This document shows positions 17,170-25,469 of a stretch of DNA of 64,000 nucleotides, in pieces. The position numbers and the translations under genes were made by a program. Under the pieces are notes generated by a model. That model saw only the letters and a list, made by a program, of their open reading frames with translations, made no database searches and had not been told where the DNA came from. The first letter of the stretch is position 1. Each line of letters opens with the position of its first letter. Source of the DNA: Pseudomonadota bacterium (GTDB lineage: Bacteria; Desulfobacterota; Desulfovibrionia; Desulfovibrionales; Desulfovibrionaceae); NCBI GenBank assembly GCA_023411815.1, contig JAEYOJ010000076.1, positions 62,001 through 126,000 on the forward strand. Reading direction: 5' to 3'.

Positions 17170-18225
17170 ATGCGCCTTACGGTGACAAAACGGCAGGAGC
17201 CCTGGAAGTGGGGCTCCTGCCTTATTTTTCCGGCCGCCCTGGCCCTGGCCCTGGGCTTGTCCGCGCTGCTGCTCGCCCTGCATGGCAAGCCGCCGGTCGA
17301 AGGCATGCGCCTGCTGTTCGACGGGGCCTTCGGCTCCGCGCATTCACTGGAAGACACCCTGCGCAAGGCCGTGCCCCTGTTCCTGGTCTCGCTCGGCGTG
17401 GCCGTGACCTTCCGCATGCAGGTCTGGAACATCGGGGCCGAGGGCCAGTACGCCCTGGGCTGCATCGGCGCGACCTGGGCCGTGCTGACCTTCCCCGGCC
17501 TGCCCATGCCGCTCATGCTCCTGCTCATGCTCCTGTCCGCTGCCGCGGCGGGCGCCGCGTGGGCGCTGATGCCCGCCCTGCTCAAGACCAGGCTCGGCAT
17601 GAACGAGATCATCTCCTCGCTCATGCTCAACTACATCGGCATCCTGTTCCTGGAGTACCTGGTCTACGGCCCCTGGAAGGACCCGGCCAGCTTCGGCTTC
17701 CCCATGACAGTCGAGTTCCCGGCCGCCGCGACCATCCCGCGCTTCCCCGGCTCGCGCCTGCACTGGGGCCTGGCCCTGTGCGCCGTGTTCGCCGTGCTCA
17801 TCTGGGTGCTCTTCCGCCACACGCGCATCGGCTACGAGCTGCGCGCCAGCGGCTCGGGCGCTCGCGCCTCGCGCTACGCGCGCATGGACTACAATTTCCT
17901 GGTCGTGCTCTCCATGCTCATCTGCGGCGCCCTGGCCGGCATCGCGGGCTTCGTGGAGATCTCGGCCGTGGTGGGACGCCTGCAGCCCAGCGTCATGGTC
18001 GGCTACGGCTTCACGGCCATCGTCGTGGCCTGGCTGGCCAGGCTGCACCCGCTGGTCATCGCCCTGGTCAGCGTGCTGCTGGCCGGCCTGCGCGTGGGCG
18101 TGGAAAACCTCATGCTCGACCTGCAGGTGCCCGCGGCCTTCGGCGGCATCATCGAGGGCCTCGTCCTGCTATCGGTCCTGGCCGGCCAGTTCTTCCTGAT
18201 CTACAGGATCAAGCGGATAGAATAG
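17170..18225 (+). CDS. Nucleoside-type ABC transporter permease, first subunit
   Basis: A 351-residue inner-membrane protein with about eight to ten hydrophobic segments. It is of the branched-chain amino acid/ribose permease superfamily used by BMP nucleoside importers (FRMQVWNIGAEGQYALGCIG and GMNEIISSLMLNYI are typical). It starts 28 nt after the binding protein. Unusually, the partner permease does not follow directly: methionine aminopeptidase and two strong inverted repeats lie between the two permease genes. Confidence 0.88.
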   Translation: MRLTVTKRQEPWKWGSCLIFPAALALALGLSALLLALHGKPPVEGMRLLFDGAFGSAHSLEDTLRKAVPLFLVSLGVAVTFRMQVWNIGAEGQYALGCIGATWAVLTFPGLPMPLMLLLMLLSAAAAGAAWALMPALLKTRLGMNEIISSLMLNYIGILFLEYLVYGPWKDPASFGFPMTVEFPAAATIPRFPGSRLHWGLALCAVFAVLIWVLFRHTRIGYELRASGSGARASRYARMDYNFLVVLSMLICGALAGIAGFVEISAVVGRLQPSVMVGYGFTAIVVAWLARLHPLVIALVSVLLAGLRVGVENLMLDLQVPAAFGGIIEGLVLLSVLAGQFFLIYRIKRIE

Positions 18226-18300
18226 CAGGCGAAGAGAATCGGGTGGCTCTGCCTCCGCCCCTCTCCGGGGACGCGACGGCGCCCCCGGACCCCCCGGTGG

Positions 18301-18348
18301 GCGGCAAAGCGCGAGGCGGCGCAAAGCCGCCGCCTCGCGCTTTGCCGC
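18301..18348. repeat. 20-bp perfect inverted repeat upstream of map
   Basis: Bases 18301-18320 pair perfectly with 18329-18348 around an 8-nt loop, giving an unusually long GC-rich hairpin between the first permease and map. No T-run follows, so a classic terminator is not obvious; it may protect the upstream mRNA 3' end or attenuate the operon. The segment before it (18250-18300) has weak similarity to the double-hairpin repeat. Confidence 0.75.
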
Positions 18349-18406
18349 AGGGCATGGTAACTTTACTTTTCGGTTGCCGACTCTAGCTTGGAGAACGAGG
18401 ACAGCC

Positions 18407-19150
18407 ATGACCGTGGAAGGCGACGAGGACATAGAAGGGCTCAAGGCCATCGGCCGCATCGTGGACGAGATCCTGGGACTTTTGTGCGCCGAGGTGCGCG
18501 CGGGAGTGACCACGGCCGAACTGGACGCCAAGGCCGGGCAGTGGCTCGCCGAGCGCGGGGCGCGGCCCACGCCCAAGCAGGTCTACGACTTTCCCGGCAA
18601 CCTGTGCATCAGCGTCAACGACGAGGTGGTGCACGGCATCCCGTCCGAACGGGCGCTCCGGTCCGGCGATCTGGTCAAGCTGGACCTGACCGCGGACAAG
18701 GACGGCTATGTGGCCGACGCCACGCGCATGGCTTCCGTGGGGCCCATGGACAAACGTGTGTTGAAGCTGGCCCGCTGCGCCGAGGCGGCCTTGATCAAGG
18801 GGTTGGAGCAGGCCCGCGCGGGCAAACGGCTGCGCGACATCGGCCGGGCCGTGGAGGCCGAGGTGCGCCGCCGGGGCTTCGCCATCATACCGCCGCTTCA
18901 GGGCCACGGCGTGGGGCGCACCGTGCACGAGTTGCCCAATGTGCCCAACTACGACGACCCGAGCGCGACCCAGGAGCTGCACGAAGGCCTGATCATCACC
19001 CTTGAGCCCATCATCAGCATGGGCAAGCCGGATATCCGGCAACTCTCGGATGGCTGGACCCTCAAGACGTGCGACGGCTCGTACTCGGCGCACTACGAAC
19101 AGACGATCATGGTCACCAAGGGCGCTCCCCTGGTGCTCACGGCGCAGTAG
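18407..19150 (+). CDS. map: Type I methionine aminopeptidase
   Basis: A 247-residue metalloprotease that removes the initiator methionine from nascent proteins. Metal ligands are visible in the expected order: Asp in LDLTADKDGY and ADATRM, His in GHGVGRTVHELP, Glu in ITLEPII and Glu in HYEQTIMVT. ATG 18407 has GAGGA upstream; the frame is open further upstream but without support. Its place inside a nucleoside ABC operon, between the two permeases, is odd for a housekeeping gene that usually sits near secY or ribosomal genes. Confidence 0.92.
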   Translation: MTVEGDEDIEGLKAIGRIVDEILGLLCAEVRAGVTTAELDAKAGQWLAERGARPTPKQVYDFPGNLCISVNDEVVHGIPSERALRSGDLVKLDLTADKDGYVADATRMASVGPMDKRVLKLARCAEAALIKGLEQARAGKRLRDIGRAVEAEVRRRGFAIIPPLQGHGVGRTVHELPNVPNYDDPSATQELHEGLIITLEPIISMGKPDIRQLSDGWTLKTCDGSYSAHYEQTIMVTKGAPLVLTAQ

Positions 19151-19257
19151 GCGCGCAGGCCAGGGCATGACGCCTCTGTCCGCCAGCGGCCGCACACTTC
19201 GCGCCACGCGGCTCTCCGGCCGCGAAACTGAAATGTTTTTGAGGAAAGGTTGGGGGT

Positions 19258-19305
19258 CCGGGGGAAGGGAAACCCCTTTTGCAAAATGGGTTTCCCTTCC
19301 CCCGG
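19258..19305. repeat. 23-bp inverted repeat between map and second permease
   Basis: CCGGGGGAAGGGAAACCCC and TTTT on the left pair with the right arm 19283-19305 with one mismatch; the loop is GC only. It lies just upstream of the ribosome site of the next gene. It differs from the double-hairpin family but is preceded by GGTTGGGGGTCC, resembling another intergenic palindrome common in Desulfovibrio-type genomes. Confidence 0.75.
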
Positions 19306-19324
19306 CCGCCGGAGGCATCATCCC

Positions 19325-20245
19325 ATGTCCATAGATCTTATTCTTCCCCTTCTCGCGGCGGCGGTGCAATCGGGCACGCCGATCCTGTACGCCACGCTGG
19401 GCGAGATGTTCACCGAGCGTTCGGGGGTGCTCAACCTGGGCGTCGAGGGCATGATGATCGTCGGCGCGCTGTTCGCCTTCATCACGGCCAAGCTCACGGG
19501 CTCGCCATGGCTGGCCTTCATGGTCGGCGGGCTGGCGGGCATGATCTTCAGCTCGCTGCACGGCCTGGTCTGCCTGGTCTTCCAGGGCAACCAGGTGGTC
19601 TCGGGCCTGGCCCTGACCATCCTGGGCGTGGGCCTGGCCAACTATCTGGGCACGCCGTACGTGGGCCTGGCCGCGCCGGGCTTCTATCCCTTCGCCGTGC
19701 CCTTCCTGAGCGACATCCCGGTGCTCGGCCGGGTGCTCTTCCGCCAGGACGCCCTGGTGTACCTGTCCTTCTTCATGCCCGTGCTGTACTGGTGGGTCTG
19801 GAAACGCACCCGTTTCGGCATGGCCGTGGAGGCCTCGGGCGAGAACCCGCGCGCCGCGGCGGCCGCCGGCCTGAATCCGCGCCGGCTGCGCTGGGCGGGC
19901 ATACTCATCGGCGGCATGCTGGTGGGCTTCGGCGGGGCCTACCTGTCGCTGGCCTACACGCACTTGTGGACCAACGGCCTGACCGCCGGCCGGGGCTGGA
20001 TCGCCGTGGCCCTGGTCATCTTCGCCTTCTGGCGGCCGGAGCGGGCCGTGCTGGGCGCATACCTGTTCGGAGGCGTCATGGCCTTCCAGCTGCGCCTGCA
20101 GGCCACGGGCACGGACCTGCCCTCGTCCGTGCTGCTCATGCTGCCCTATGCCCTGACCATCCTCGTGCTGCTTTTCTCGGCCGTGCGCGGCAAGGGCGAG
20201 GAAGCCCCGGCGGCTTTGGGCGACAACGTGGAGCCGGAGGGCTAG
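19325..20245 (+). CDS. Nucleoside-type ABC transporter permease, second subunit
   Basis: A 306-residue inner-membrane permease of the same superfamily as the one at 17170. It has the pattern YATLGEMFTERSGVLNLGVEGMM at its N-terminus, typical of the second permease of BMP importers, and about eight hydrophobic segments. The ATG at 19325 has GGAGG upstream. The ATPase gene follows 2 nt after its stop, so the two are coupled. Confidence 0.9.
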   Translation: MSIDLILPLLAAAVQSGTPILYATLGEMFTERSGVLNLGVEGMMIVGALFAFITAKLTGSPWLAFMVGGLAGMIFSSLHGLVCLVFQGNQVVSGLALTILGVGLANYLGTPYVGLAAPGFYPFAVPFLSDIPVLGRVLFRQDALVYLSFFMPVLYWWVWKRTRFGMAVEASGENPRAAAAAGLNPRRLRWAGILIGGMLVGFGGAYLSLAYTHLWTNGLTAGRGWIAVALVIFAFWRPERAVLGAYLFGGVMAFQLRLQATGTDLPSSVLLMLPYALTILVLLFSAVRGKGEEAPAALGDNVEPEG

Positions 20246-20247
20246 CC

Positions 20248-21900
20248 GTGATCGACAAGCTCAAGGAAAAGATCTTCTACGCCCGCGCCAAGGCCAGGAA
20301 GGAGCGCACGGAGCACTTCCGCGAGGGCCTGGCGGACAACCCGCTCGTGCCCAAGGTGTTCGTGCCCGAGAGCTTCGAGGTCCCCGCTGGCGCGGGAGCG
20401 CCGGCGGACATGCGCGGCGGCCATCCCGTGGTGCGCCTGGAGGGCATCAGCAAATCCTTCGGCAGGGTCAAGGCCAACCAGGACATCGCCCTGGAGGTCT
20501 ATCCCGGCCAGGTGCTCGCCCTGCTGGGCGAGAACGGTGCGGGCAAGTCCACGCTCATGTCCATCCTGTCCGGGCGCTACCAGCCAGATGCCGGGACCAT
20601 TCACATCGACGGCCGACCCGTCCGCTTCACTTCGTCCAAGGACGCCATCGCCGCGGGCATCGGCATGGTCTACCAGCACTTCATGCTCGTGGACACCATG
20701 AGCGTGGCCCAGAACGTGCTTTTGGGCCAGGAGGGCGGCTTCATCCTCAATCCGGCCGAGATGGAGGCGCGCGTGGGCCGTCTGGCCGAGCGCTACGGCC
20801 TGGGCATCGACCCGGCCGCGCGCGTGGGCACCCTGTCCATGGGCGAGCGCCAGCGCGTGGAGATCCTCAAGCTGCTCTACCGCGACAGCCGCGTGCTCAT
20901 CTTCGACGAGCCCACGGCCGTGCTCACCCCGCCCGAGGTGGCCCAGCTCTTTCCTTCCCTGCGGGCCATGGCCAACGCCGGCAAGGCCATCGTGTTCATC
21001 TCGCACAAGCTGGAGGAGGTCCTGGCCCTGGCCGACGACGTGGCCGTGCTGCGCCGCGGCCGCATCGTGGACCAGGTGCGCGTCAAGGACGTGTCCTCCA
21101 AGGCCGAGCTGGCCAACCGCATGGTCGGCAAGGAAGTCCTGCTGGAGGTCGACAAGGAGCCCGTGGAGGTCGGCGAGGTCCTGCTGGAGATAGAGGGCCT
21201 TTCGGGCCATGGACTCAAGGACATCGACCTGCGCGTGCGGCGCGGCGAGATCGTGGCCGTTGTGGGCGTGGCCGGCAACGGCCAGAAGCCTCTGGCCGAG
21301 GTCCTGGCCGGCCTGCGCGAGCCGGTCTCCGGCTCGGTGATCATGCTGGGCAAGCCCTGGAAGAAGTTCTTCTCGCGGGCCTCCTGGCGGCGCACCGTGA
21401 GCTACGTTCCCGAAGACCGCCAGGGACTGGCCACGGTCAAGGACCTGAACCTCGTGGACAACGTGCTGCTCACCACGCGGCGCGGCTTCACCTTCGGGCC
21501 GTTCCTGAGCAAGGGCCGCGCGGCCAAGGTCACGGACTGGCTTATCCGCAATTTCAACGTGCAGCCCGGCGACGCCGCGGCCCAGGCCGGGCAGCTCTCG
21601 GGCGGCAATCTCCAGAAGCTGGTGCTGGCGCGCGAGTTCTTCCGCGAGCCGCAGCTCATCATCGCCGAGCAGCCCTCCCAGGGCCTGGACGTGGGCGCGA
21701 CGGAAGAGGTCTGGCGACAGGTCCTGGCAGCGCGCAAGAACGCGGGCCTGCTGCTCATCACCGGCGACCTGGGCGAGGCCCTGCAGCTCGCCGACCGCGT
21801 GGCGGTCATGTTTGAGGGCCGCTTCATGGACGTCTTCCCGGTCAGCGACCAGGAACGAGTCGACAAGATCGGTCTCATGATGGCCGGCGTGAAGGACTGA
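20248..21900 (+). CDS. Double-domain ABC ATPase of the nucleoside importer
   Basis: A 550-residue ATPase with two fused nucleotide-binding domains, as in sugar/nucleoside importers. The N-terminal half has Walker A GENGAGKST, signature LSMGERQR and Walker B VLIFDEPTA. The C-terminal half has the usual degenerate P-loop GVAGNGQKPLAEV, then LSGGNLQKL and AEQPSQGLD. The GTG start at 20248 follows GGAGG. About 60 charged residues precede the first domain, which is longer than usual. With gpt, the lipoprotein and two permeases it completes the purine uptake set. Confidence 0.9.
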   Translation: MIDKLKEKIFYARAKARKERTEHFREGLADNPLVPKVFVPESFEVPAGAGAPADMRGGHPVVRLEGISKSFGRVKANQDIALEVYPGQVLALLGENGAGKSTLMSILSGRYQPDAGTIHIDGRPVRFTSSKDAIAAGIGMVYQHFMLVDTMSVAQNVLLGQEGGFILNPAEMEARVGRLAERYGLGIDPAARVGTLSMGERQRVEILKLLYRDSRVLIFDEPTAVLTPPEVAQLFPSLRAMANAGKAIVFISHKLEEVLALADDVAVLRRGRIVDQVRVKDVSSKAELANRMVGKEVLLEVDKEPVEVGEVLLEIEGLSGHGLKDIDLRVRRGEIVAVVGVAGNGQKPLAEVLAGLREPVSGSVIMLGKPWKKFFSRASWRRTVSYVPEDRQGLATVKDLNLVDNVLLTTRRGFTFGPFLSKGRAAKVTDWLIRNFNVQPGDAAAQAGQLSGGNLQKLVLAREFFREPQLIIAEQPSQGLDVGATEEVWRQVLAARKNAGLLLITGDLGEALQLADRVAVMFEGRFMDVFPVSDQERVDKIGLMMAGVKD

Positions 21901-21920
21901 GGCTTTCCGCACAAGAATCG

Positions 21921-21993
21921 GGCGGGCTTGGCCTTCCCCTGACCCCACCCGCCAGGGCGGCCTCCTCCACAGGAAGGGCGCCCTGGACCCGCG
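21921..21993 (-). repeat. Double-hairpin repeat copy (degenerate)
   Basis: GGCTTGGCCTTCCCCTGACCCCACCC leads into CGCCAGGGCG...CGCCCTGGACCCGCG, in the minus sense. It lies between the ATPase stop and the convergent hybrid kinase stop. Confidence 0.65.
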
Positions 21994-22011
21994 CGGTTCG
22001 TCCGCGGATTG

Positions 22012-23619
22012 CTACAGGCGCGCCTGCGCCTTTTCCACGGCGGCTCCCGAACCTGTTGCCTTTCTCCACATCGTGGCCAGCACCCGGTCCAGCTCCTCGA
22101 CAACGATGGGCTTGGGCAGGTAGGCGTCCATGCCCGCCTGGAGGAAACGCTCCCTGTCGCCCTTGAGGGCATAGGCCGTGAGGGCCACGATGGGCACATT
22201 GGGGTTCACGCCCGGCGGAGGGTCGGCGCGGATGATCCGCGTAGCCTGCTCGCCGTCCATGCCGGGCATGCACACGTCCATGAGCACGAGGTCGAAAGGC
22301 TGGATTGTCAGGGCCTGCAGGGCCTCGCTGCCCGAGCGCACCGTATGCACGGAGTGCCCGCGCTCCTGCAGCAGGCTCTTGGCGAGGTAGCGGTTGATCT
22401 CGTTGTCCTCGGCCAGGAGAATGCGCATGGCCGGCGTATGACGGGCCGAAGGATTCTGTTCGACGGGCGGCAGGTTCGGGACCGGAATCTCGAACCGGGC
22501 CGTGAACTGGAAACAGCTGCCCTTGTCCGGCTCGCTCTCGGCCCACAGACATCCGTCCATGAGTTCGACCAGCCTGCGGCAGATGGCCAGGCCCAGGCCC
22601 AGGCCCCCGCGCGTCCGGCCCTCCTTGTCGGGCACCTGCCGGAATGTGTCGAAGACGGCATCGAGCTGGTCGGCCGGTATGCCGATGCCCGTGTCAGTCA
22701 CGCGGAAGCGCAGCAGGCCAGGCGTGTCGGATGCTTCGGCGGGCGACACGGCCACGGTGACTCCGCCCTGCTCGGTGAACTTGATGGCGTTGCCCACGAG
22801 GTTGGTGAGCACCTGGCGCAGCCGGCCCGGATCGCCGCGCACCAGAAGCGGCACGGCCGGGTCCACGGAATGGCGCAGGCACAGCTCTTTGGACCGGGCC
22901 TCCATGTCCAGAGGCTCCAGGGCCAGGTCCAGCTCCGCGCGAAGATCGAACTCCACGCTCTCCAGCTCCAGCTTGCGGGCCTCGATCCTGGACAGGTCCA
23001 GCAGGTCGTTGACCAGGACCAGCATCGCCTGCCCTGAGCGCAGCATGAGCTGCAGATACGTGCGCACCTTGACGCTCGGCTCATCCATGAGCGCGAGCTC
23101 GGCCATGCCGATGACGCCGCCCAGGGGAGTGCGCAGTTCATGGCTCATGTGGGCCAGGAACTCGCTCTTGGCCCTGCTGGCCTCCTCCGCCTCCTGTTCG
23201 CTGCGGCGCAGGGCCTGTTCCGTGCGTATGCGCTCGGTGACGTCCGTAAGCGAGAAGGTCAGACCGAGCAGGCTGCCGTCGCAACCCGCCACGGGCTCAA
23301 GCCGCCAGTCCCAATACGTCGTGCCGCGTTCGGGCTGGAAGGCGTAGACGAAGGGTTTGGCCTTGTACTCAACGGCTCGGCCGGTGTCGCGGACCTGGCG
23401 GAAGATGGCCTCGTTCTCCGCATCGGGGAACAGGGCGAAGTGGTTGCGGCCCAGGATATCCTCGCGGGAATGGCCGCAGCCGCGGATATAGGCCTCATTT
23501 GCATAGAGAAAGGTGAAATCCGGGGCCAGGAAGGCGAGTTGGACAGCGGCGTGCTCCACCAGGGCCCGCAACATGGCCGGCTCGTCCGAAAGGCGAGATG
23601 GAGTGCTCTCCACAGGCAT
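22012..23619 (-). CDS. Hybrid histidine kinase, PAS-HisKA-HATPase-REC
   Basis: A 535-residue cytoplasmic hybrid kinase. A PAS domain (about 15-135, FLYANEAYIRGCGHSREDIL) precedes HisKA with AHMSHELRTPLGGVIGMAEL, HATPase with NLVGNAIKF and GGLGLGLAICRRLV, and a C-terminal receiver with LLAEDNEINR, LVLMDVCMPGMDG and YLPKPI. Start choice is uncertain: the GGAG before ATG 23619 is very close. No transmembrane segment is present. No partner gene is adjacent, so the target is unknown. It resembles the other orphan hybrid kinases in the window. Confidence 0.88.
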   Translation of the reverse strand: MPVESTPSRLSDEPAMLRALVEHAAVQLAFLAPDFTFLYANEAYIRGCGHSREDILGRNHFALFPDAENEAIFRQVRDTGRAVEYKAKPFVYAFQPERGTTYWDWRLEPVAGCDGSLLGLTFSLTDVTERIRTEQALRRSEQEAEEASRAKSEFLAHMSHELRTPLGGVIGMAELALMDEPSVKVRTYLQLMLRSGQAMLVLVNDLLDLSRIEARKLELESVEFDLRAELDLALEPLDMEARSKELCLRHSVDPAVPLLVRGDPGRLRQVLTNLVGNAIKFTEQGGVTVAVSPAEASDTPGLLRFRVTDTGIGIPADQLDAVFDTFRQVPDKEGRTRGGLGLGLAICRRLVELMDGCLWAESEPDKGSCFQFTARFEIPVPNLPPVEQNPSARHTPAMRILLAEDNEINRYLAKSLLQERGHSVHTVRSGSEALQALTIQPFDLVLMDVCMPGMDGEQATRIIRADPPPGVNPNVPIVALTAYALKGDRERFLQAGMDAYLPKPIVVEELDRVLATMWRKATGSGAAVEKAQARL

Positions 23620-24187
23620 TCTCCAAGGCTGTCAGTGAGGATCCGGGCGTGCCGCCGCCGTTGATCTCGGGAATAAAAGCGCCCAGGCTGGAGGAGGGGC
23701 GCGCCGCCGGGAAATCAGGCACGAAGAGCATGCCATGGCCCGTCAAGGTGTCTTTACAGGCTACAGGCTCACAGCCATTTAGCAATTATTTTGCGATGTA
23801 AAAAGTACTGTCCGCCAGGATTCTCTGCATAAAACGTTCGCGTGAATGAGTGCGGGAGAGAGGTACACCAGTTCAGCAACAGCCGGGCATCAGGGCCGGG
23901 CTTCATCCAGGGCGCCGCGAGATGCATGTATGTGTCCATGAGCCCGCCGTACCTGCTTGGCGCGCTTGAGGGGTCTTCAGGGGGCGCGGCATGTGTCCGA
24001 TGTTGCACGAAGCTGTGGACAAACGCTTGGGCTCGTGTACTCTATGCTCGGCTTGTGCCCTTTTTCGCCGCGAGCATGCCGTCGAAGCAGCGTATCCACG
24101 CAAGGGCAAGGCGGGTGCGGCGGCAGCTCCGGCCCGGTGAATGCGTCCGGATCGCGGGCTGGATCAGACAACCTGGGAGGCTGGCGG
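23620..24187. other. Intergenic region without a recognised gene
   Basis: This 570-base gap separates the divergent hybrid kinase and the porin. I see no supported coding region, RNA gene or repeat. Both genes must have promoters here, but no sequence was convincing enough to call. The stretch around 23770-23830 is AT-richer than the rest. Confidence 0.5.
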
Positions 24188-25402
24188 ATGATCGTGCGCG
24201 CGCTTGCATACAGTCTGGCACTGCTCGCTATGGTTCCCGTCGCGGTCTGGGCGGGGGCCAGGATTCCCATCAACGACGAGGCCTCCATCGAGCTCGGCTA
24301 TCTGCTGCAGACCCACTACCGCTACGCGAGCCTCAACCTGGAAACGGGCGCGGGAGACGCCAGCCACGATTTCATTCTGCGCCGGGGACGCCTGCGCCTG
24401 GCCGCCACGCTCACGGAGGACATCGGCCTGTTCCTGCAGACCGAGGCCACGGCGGGCATGAACGGCGGCCCCACGGTGCGGCTCATCGACGCCTTCGGCA
24501 CCCTGCGCCTGGCCAATTCGGCCGTGCTCTACGCCGGTGAGCACATGGCCCCGGCCGGCCGGGAGATCACCACCAATCCCGCCGCCCTGCTGGCCATCGA
24601 CCGCCCGGCCATCACCAACTACAACCTGACCTGGGGCCTTGGCGCCAGGCCGCAGTTCAACACCGCCGACTACCCGGACGGCGACCTGGGCCTGGAAGGC
24701 CGGACCAACGTGCGCGACATCGGGGCCACGCTCTTCGGCGCGCTTTCGGCGAGCGAGCGGCTGCATTTCAAGTATTACGCCGGCTTCTACGAAGGCGTGG
24801 ACGAGGCGCCCGATGCCAACGCCTCGCCGCGCTTCACGGCCCGCGTGCAGGCCAACCTGTTCGACCCCGAGCCGGACTACTACAACCTGGGCACATATCT
24901 TGGGGAAAAGCGCACCGTGGCCCTGGGCGCGTCCGTGGACCTGCAGAACGACATCGCCAGGGACGAGGACACGGGCAGGAACGTGGACTATCGCTGGTGG
25001 GAGCTGGACCTGTTCGTGGAGCATGCCCTGGGTCCGGGCAGCCTGACCATGGAGTTGCTCTACCAGCTTTTGGAACTGGACGGAGCGCGGGCGCTGCTGG
25101 AGGCCGAGAACGTGACCAGGGACGCCCGGCGCACCGAGGGCCAGGGCTTCTCGACGCAGCTGGGCTACTACCTGGAGCAGTACAAGCTCCAGCCCTGGGC
25201 CGGCTACGAGCAATGGAACACGCGGGCCCCCGCGGACGCGGGCAGCTTCCGCGCGGCCAGGGCCGGCTTCAACTACTATCTGCGGGGCCAGAACGCCAAG
25301 TTCTACGCGGGCTACGAGCATTTCAAGGCCGAGCAGGACTTCAGCGGCACGGACGAGGACACGCTGCACACCGTGCTGCTCGGGCTGAGCCTGTACTACT
25401 GA
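24188..25402 (+). CDS. Outer-membrane porin (phosphate-selective porin O/P-like)
   Basis: A 404-residue protein with a signal peptide (1-22, ending VWAGA). The mature part is rich in alternating aromatic strands, such as LGYLLQTHYRYASL, DFILRRGRLRLAATL and HFKYYAGFYEGVD, as expected for a beta barrel. It ends LLGLSLYY, with a C-terminal aromatic residue required for outer-membrane assembly. The overall pattern resembles OprO/OprP-type porins. ATG 24188 has GGGAGG at 7 nt. It stands alone; whether it passes phosphate or another anion cannot be decided. Confidence 0.8.
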   Translation: MIVRALAYSLALLAMVPVAVWAGARIPINDEASIELGYLLQTHYRYASLNLETGAGDASHDFILRRGRLRLAATLTEDIGLFLQTEATAGMNGGPTVRLIDAFGTLRLANSAVLYAGEHMAPAGREITTNPAALLAIDRPAITNYNLTWGLGARPQFNTADYPDGDLGLEGRTNVRDIGATLFGALSASERLHFKYYAGFYEGVDEAPDANASPRFTARVQANLFDPEPDYYNLGTYLGEKRTVALGASVDLQNDIARDEDTGRNVDYRWWELDLFVEHALGPGSLTMELLYQLLELDGARALLEAENVTRDARRTEGQGFSTQLGYYLEQYKLQPWAGYEQWNTRAPADAGSFRAARAGFNYYLRGQNAKFYAGYEHFKAEQDFSGTDEDTLHTVLLGLSLYY

Positions 25403-25416
25403 CGTAAATCACGTAA

Positions 25417-25449
25417 GGGCCGGGAGAAGGCGCAGCCCTCTCCCGGCCC
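25417..25449. terminator. Hairpin between convergent porin and metal-pump genes
   Basis: An 11-bp perfect stem (GGGCCGGGAGA / TCTCCCGGCCC) in the 67-base space between two convergent stops. It resembles one arm of the double-hairpin repeat. It lacks a T-run, but its location suits a bidirectional terminator. Confidence 0.5.
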
Positions 25450-25469
25450 ATCCATGGGGCGGATAGGGC

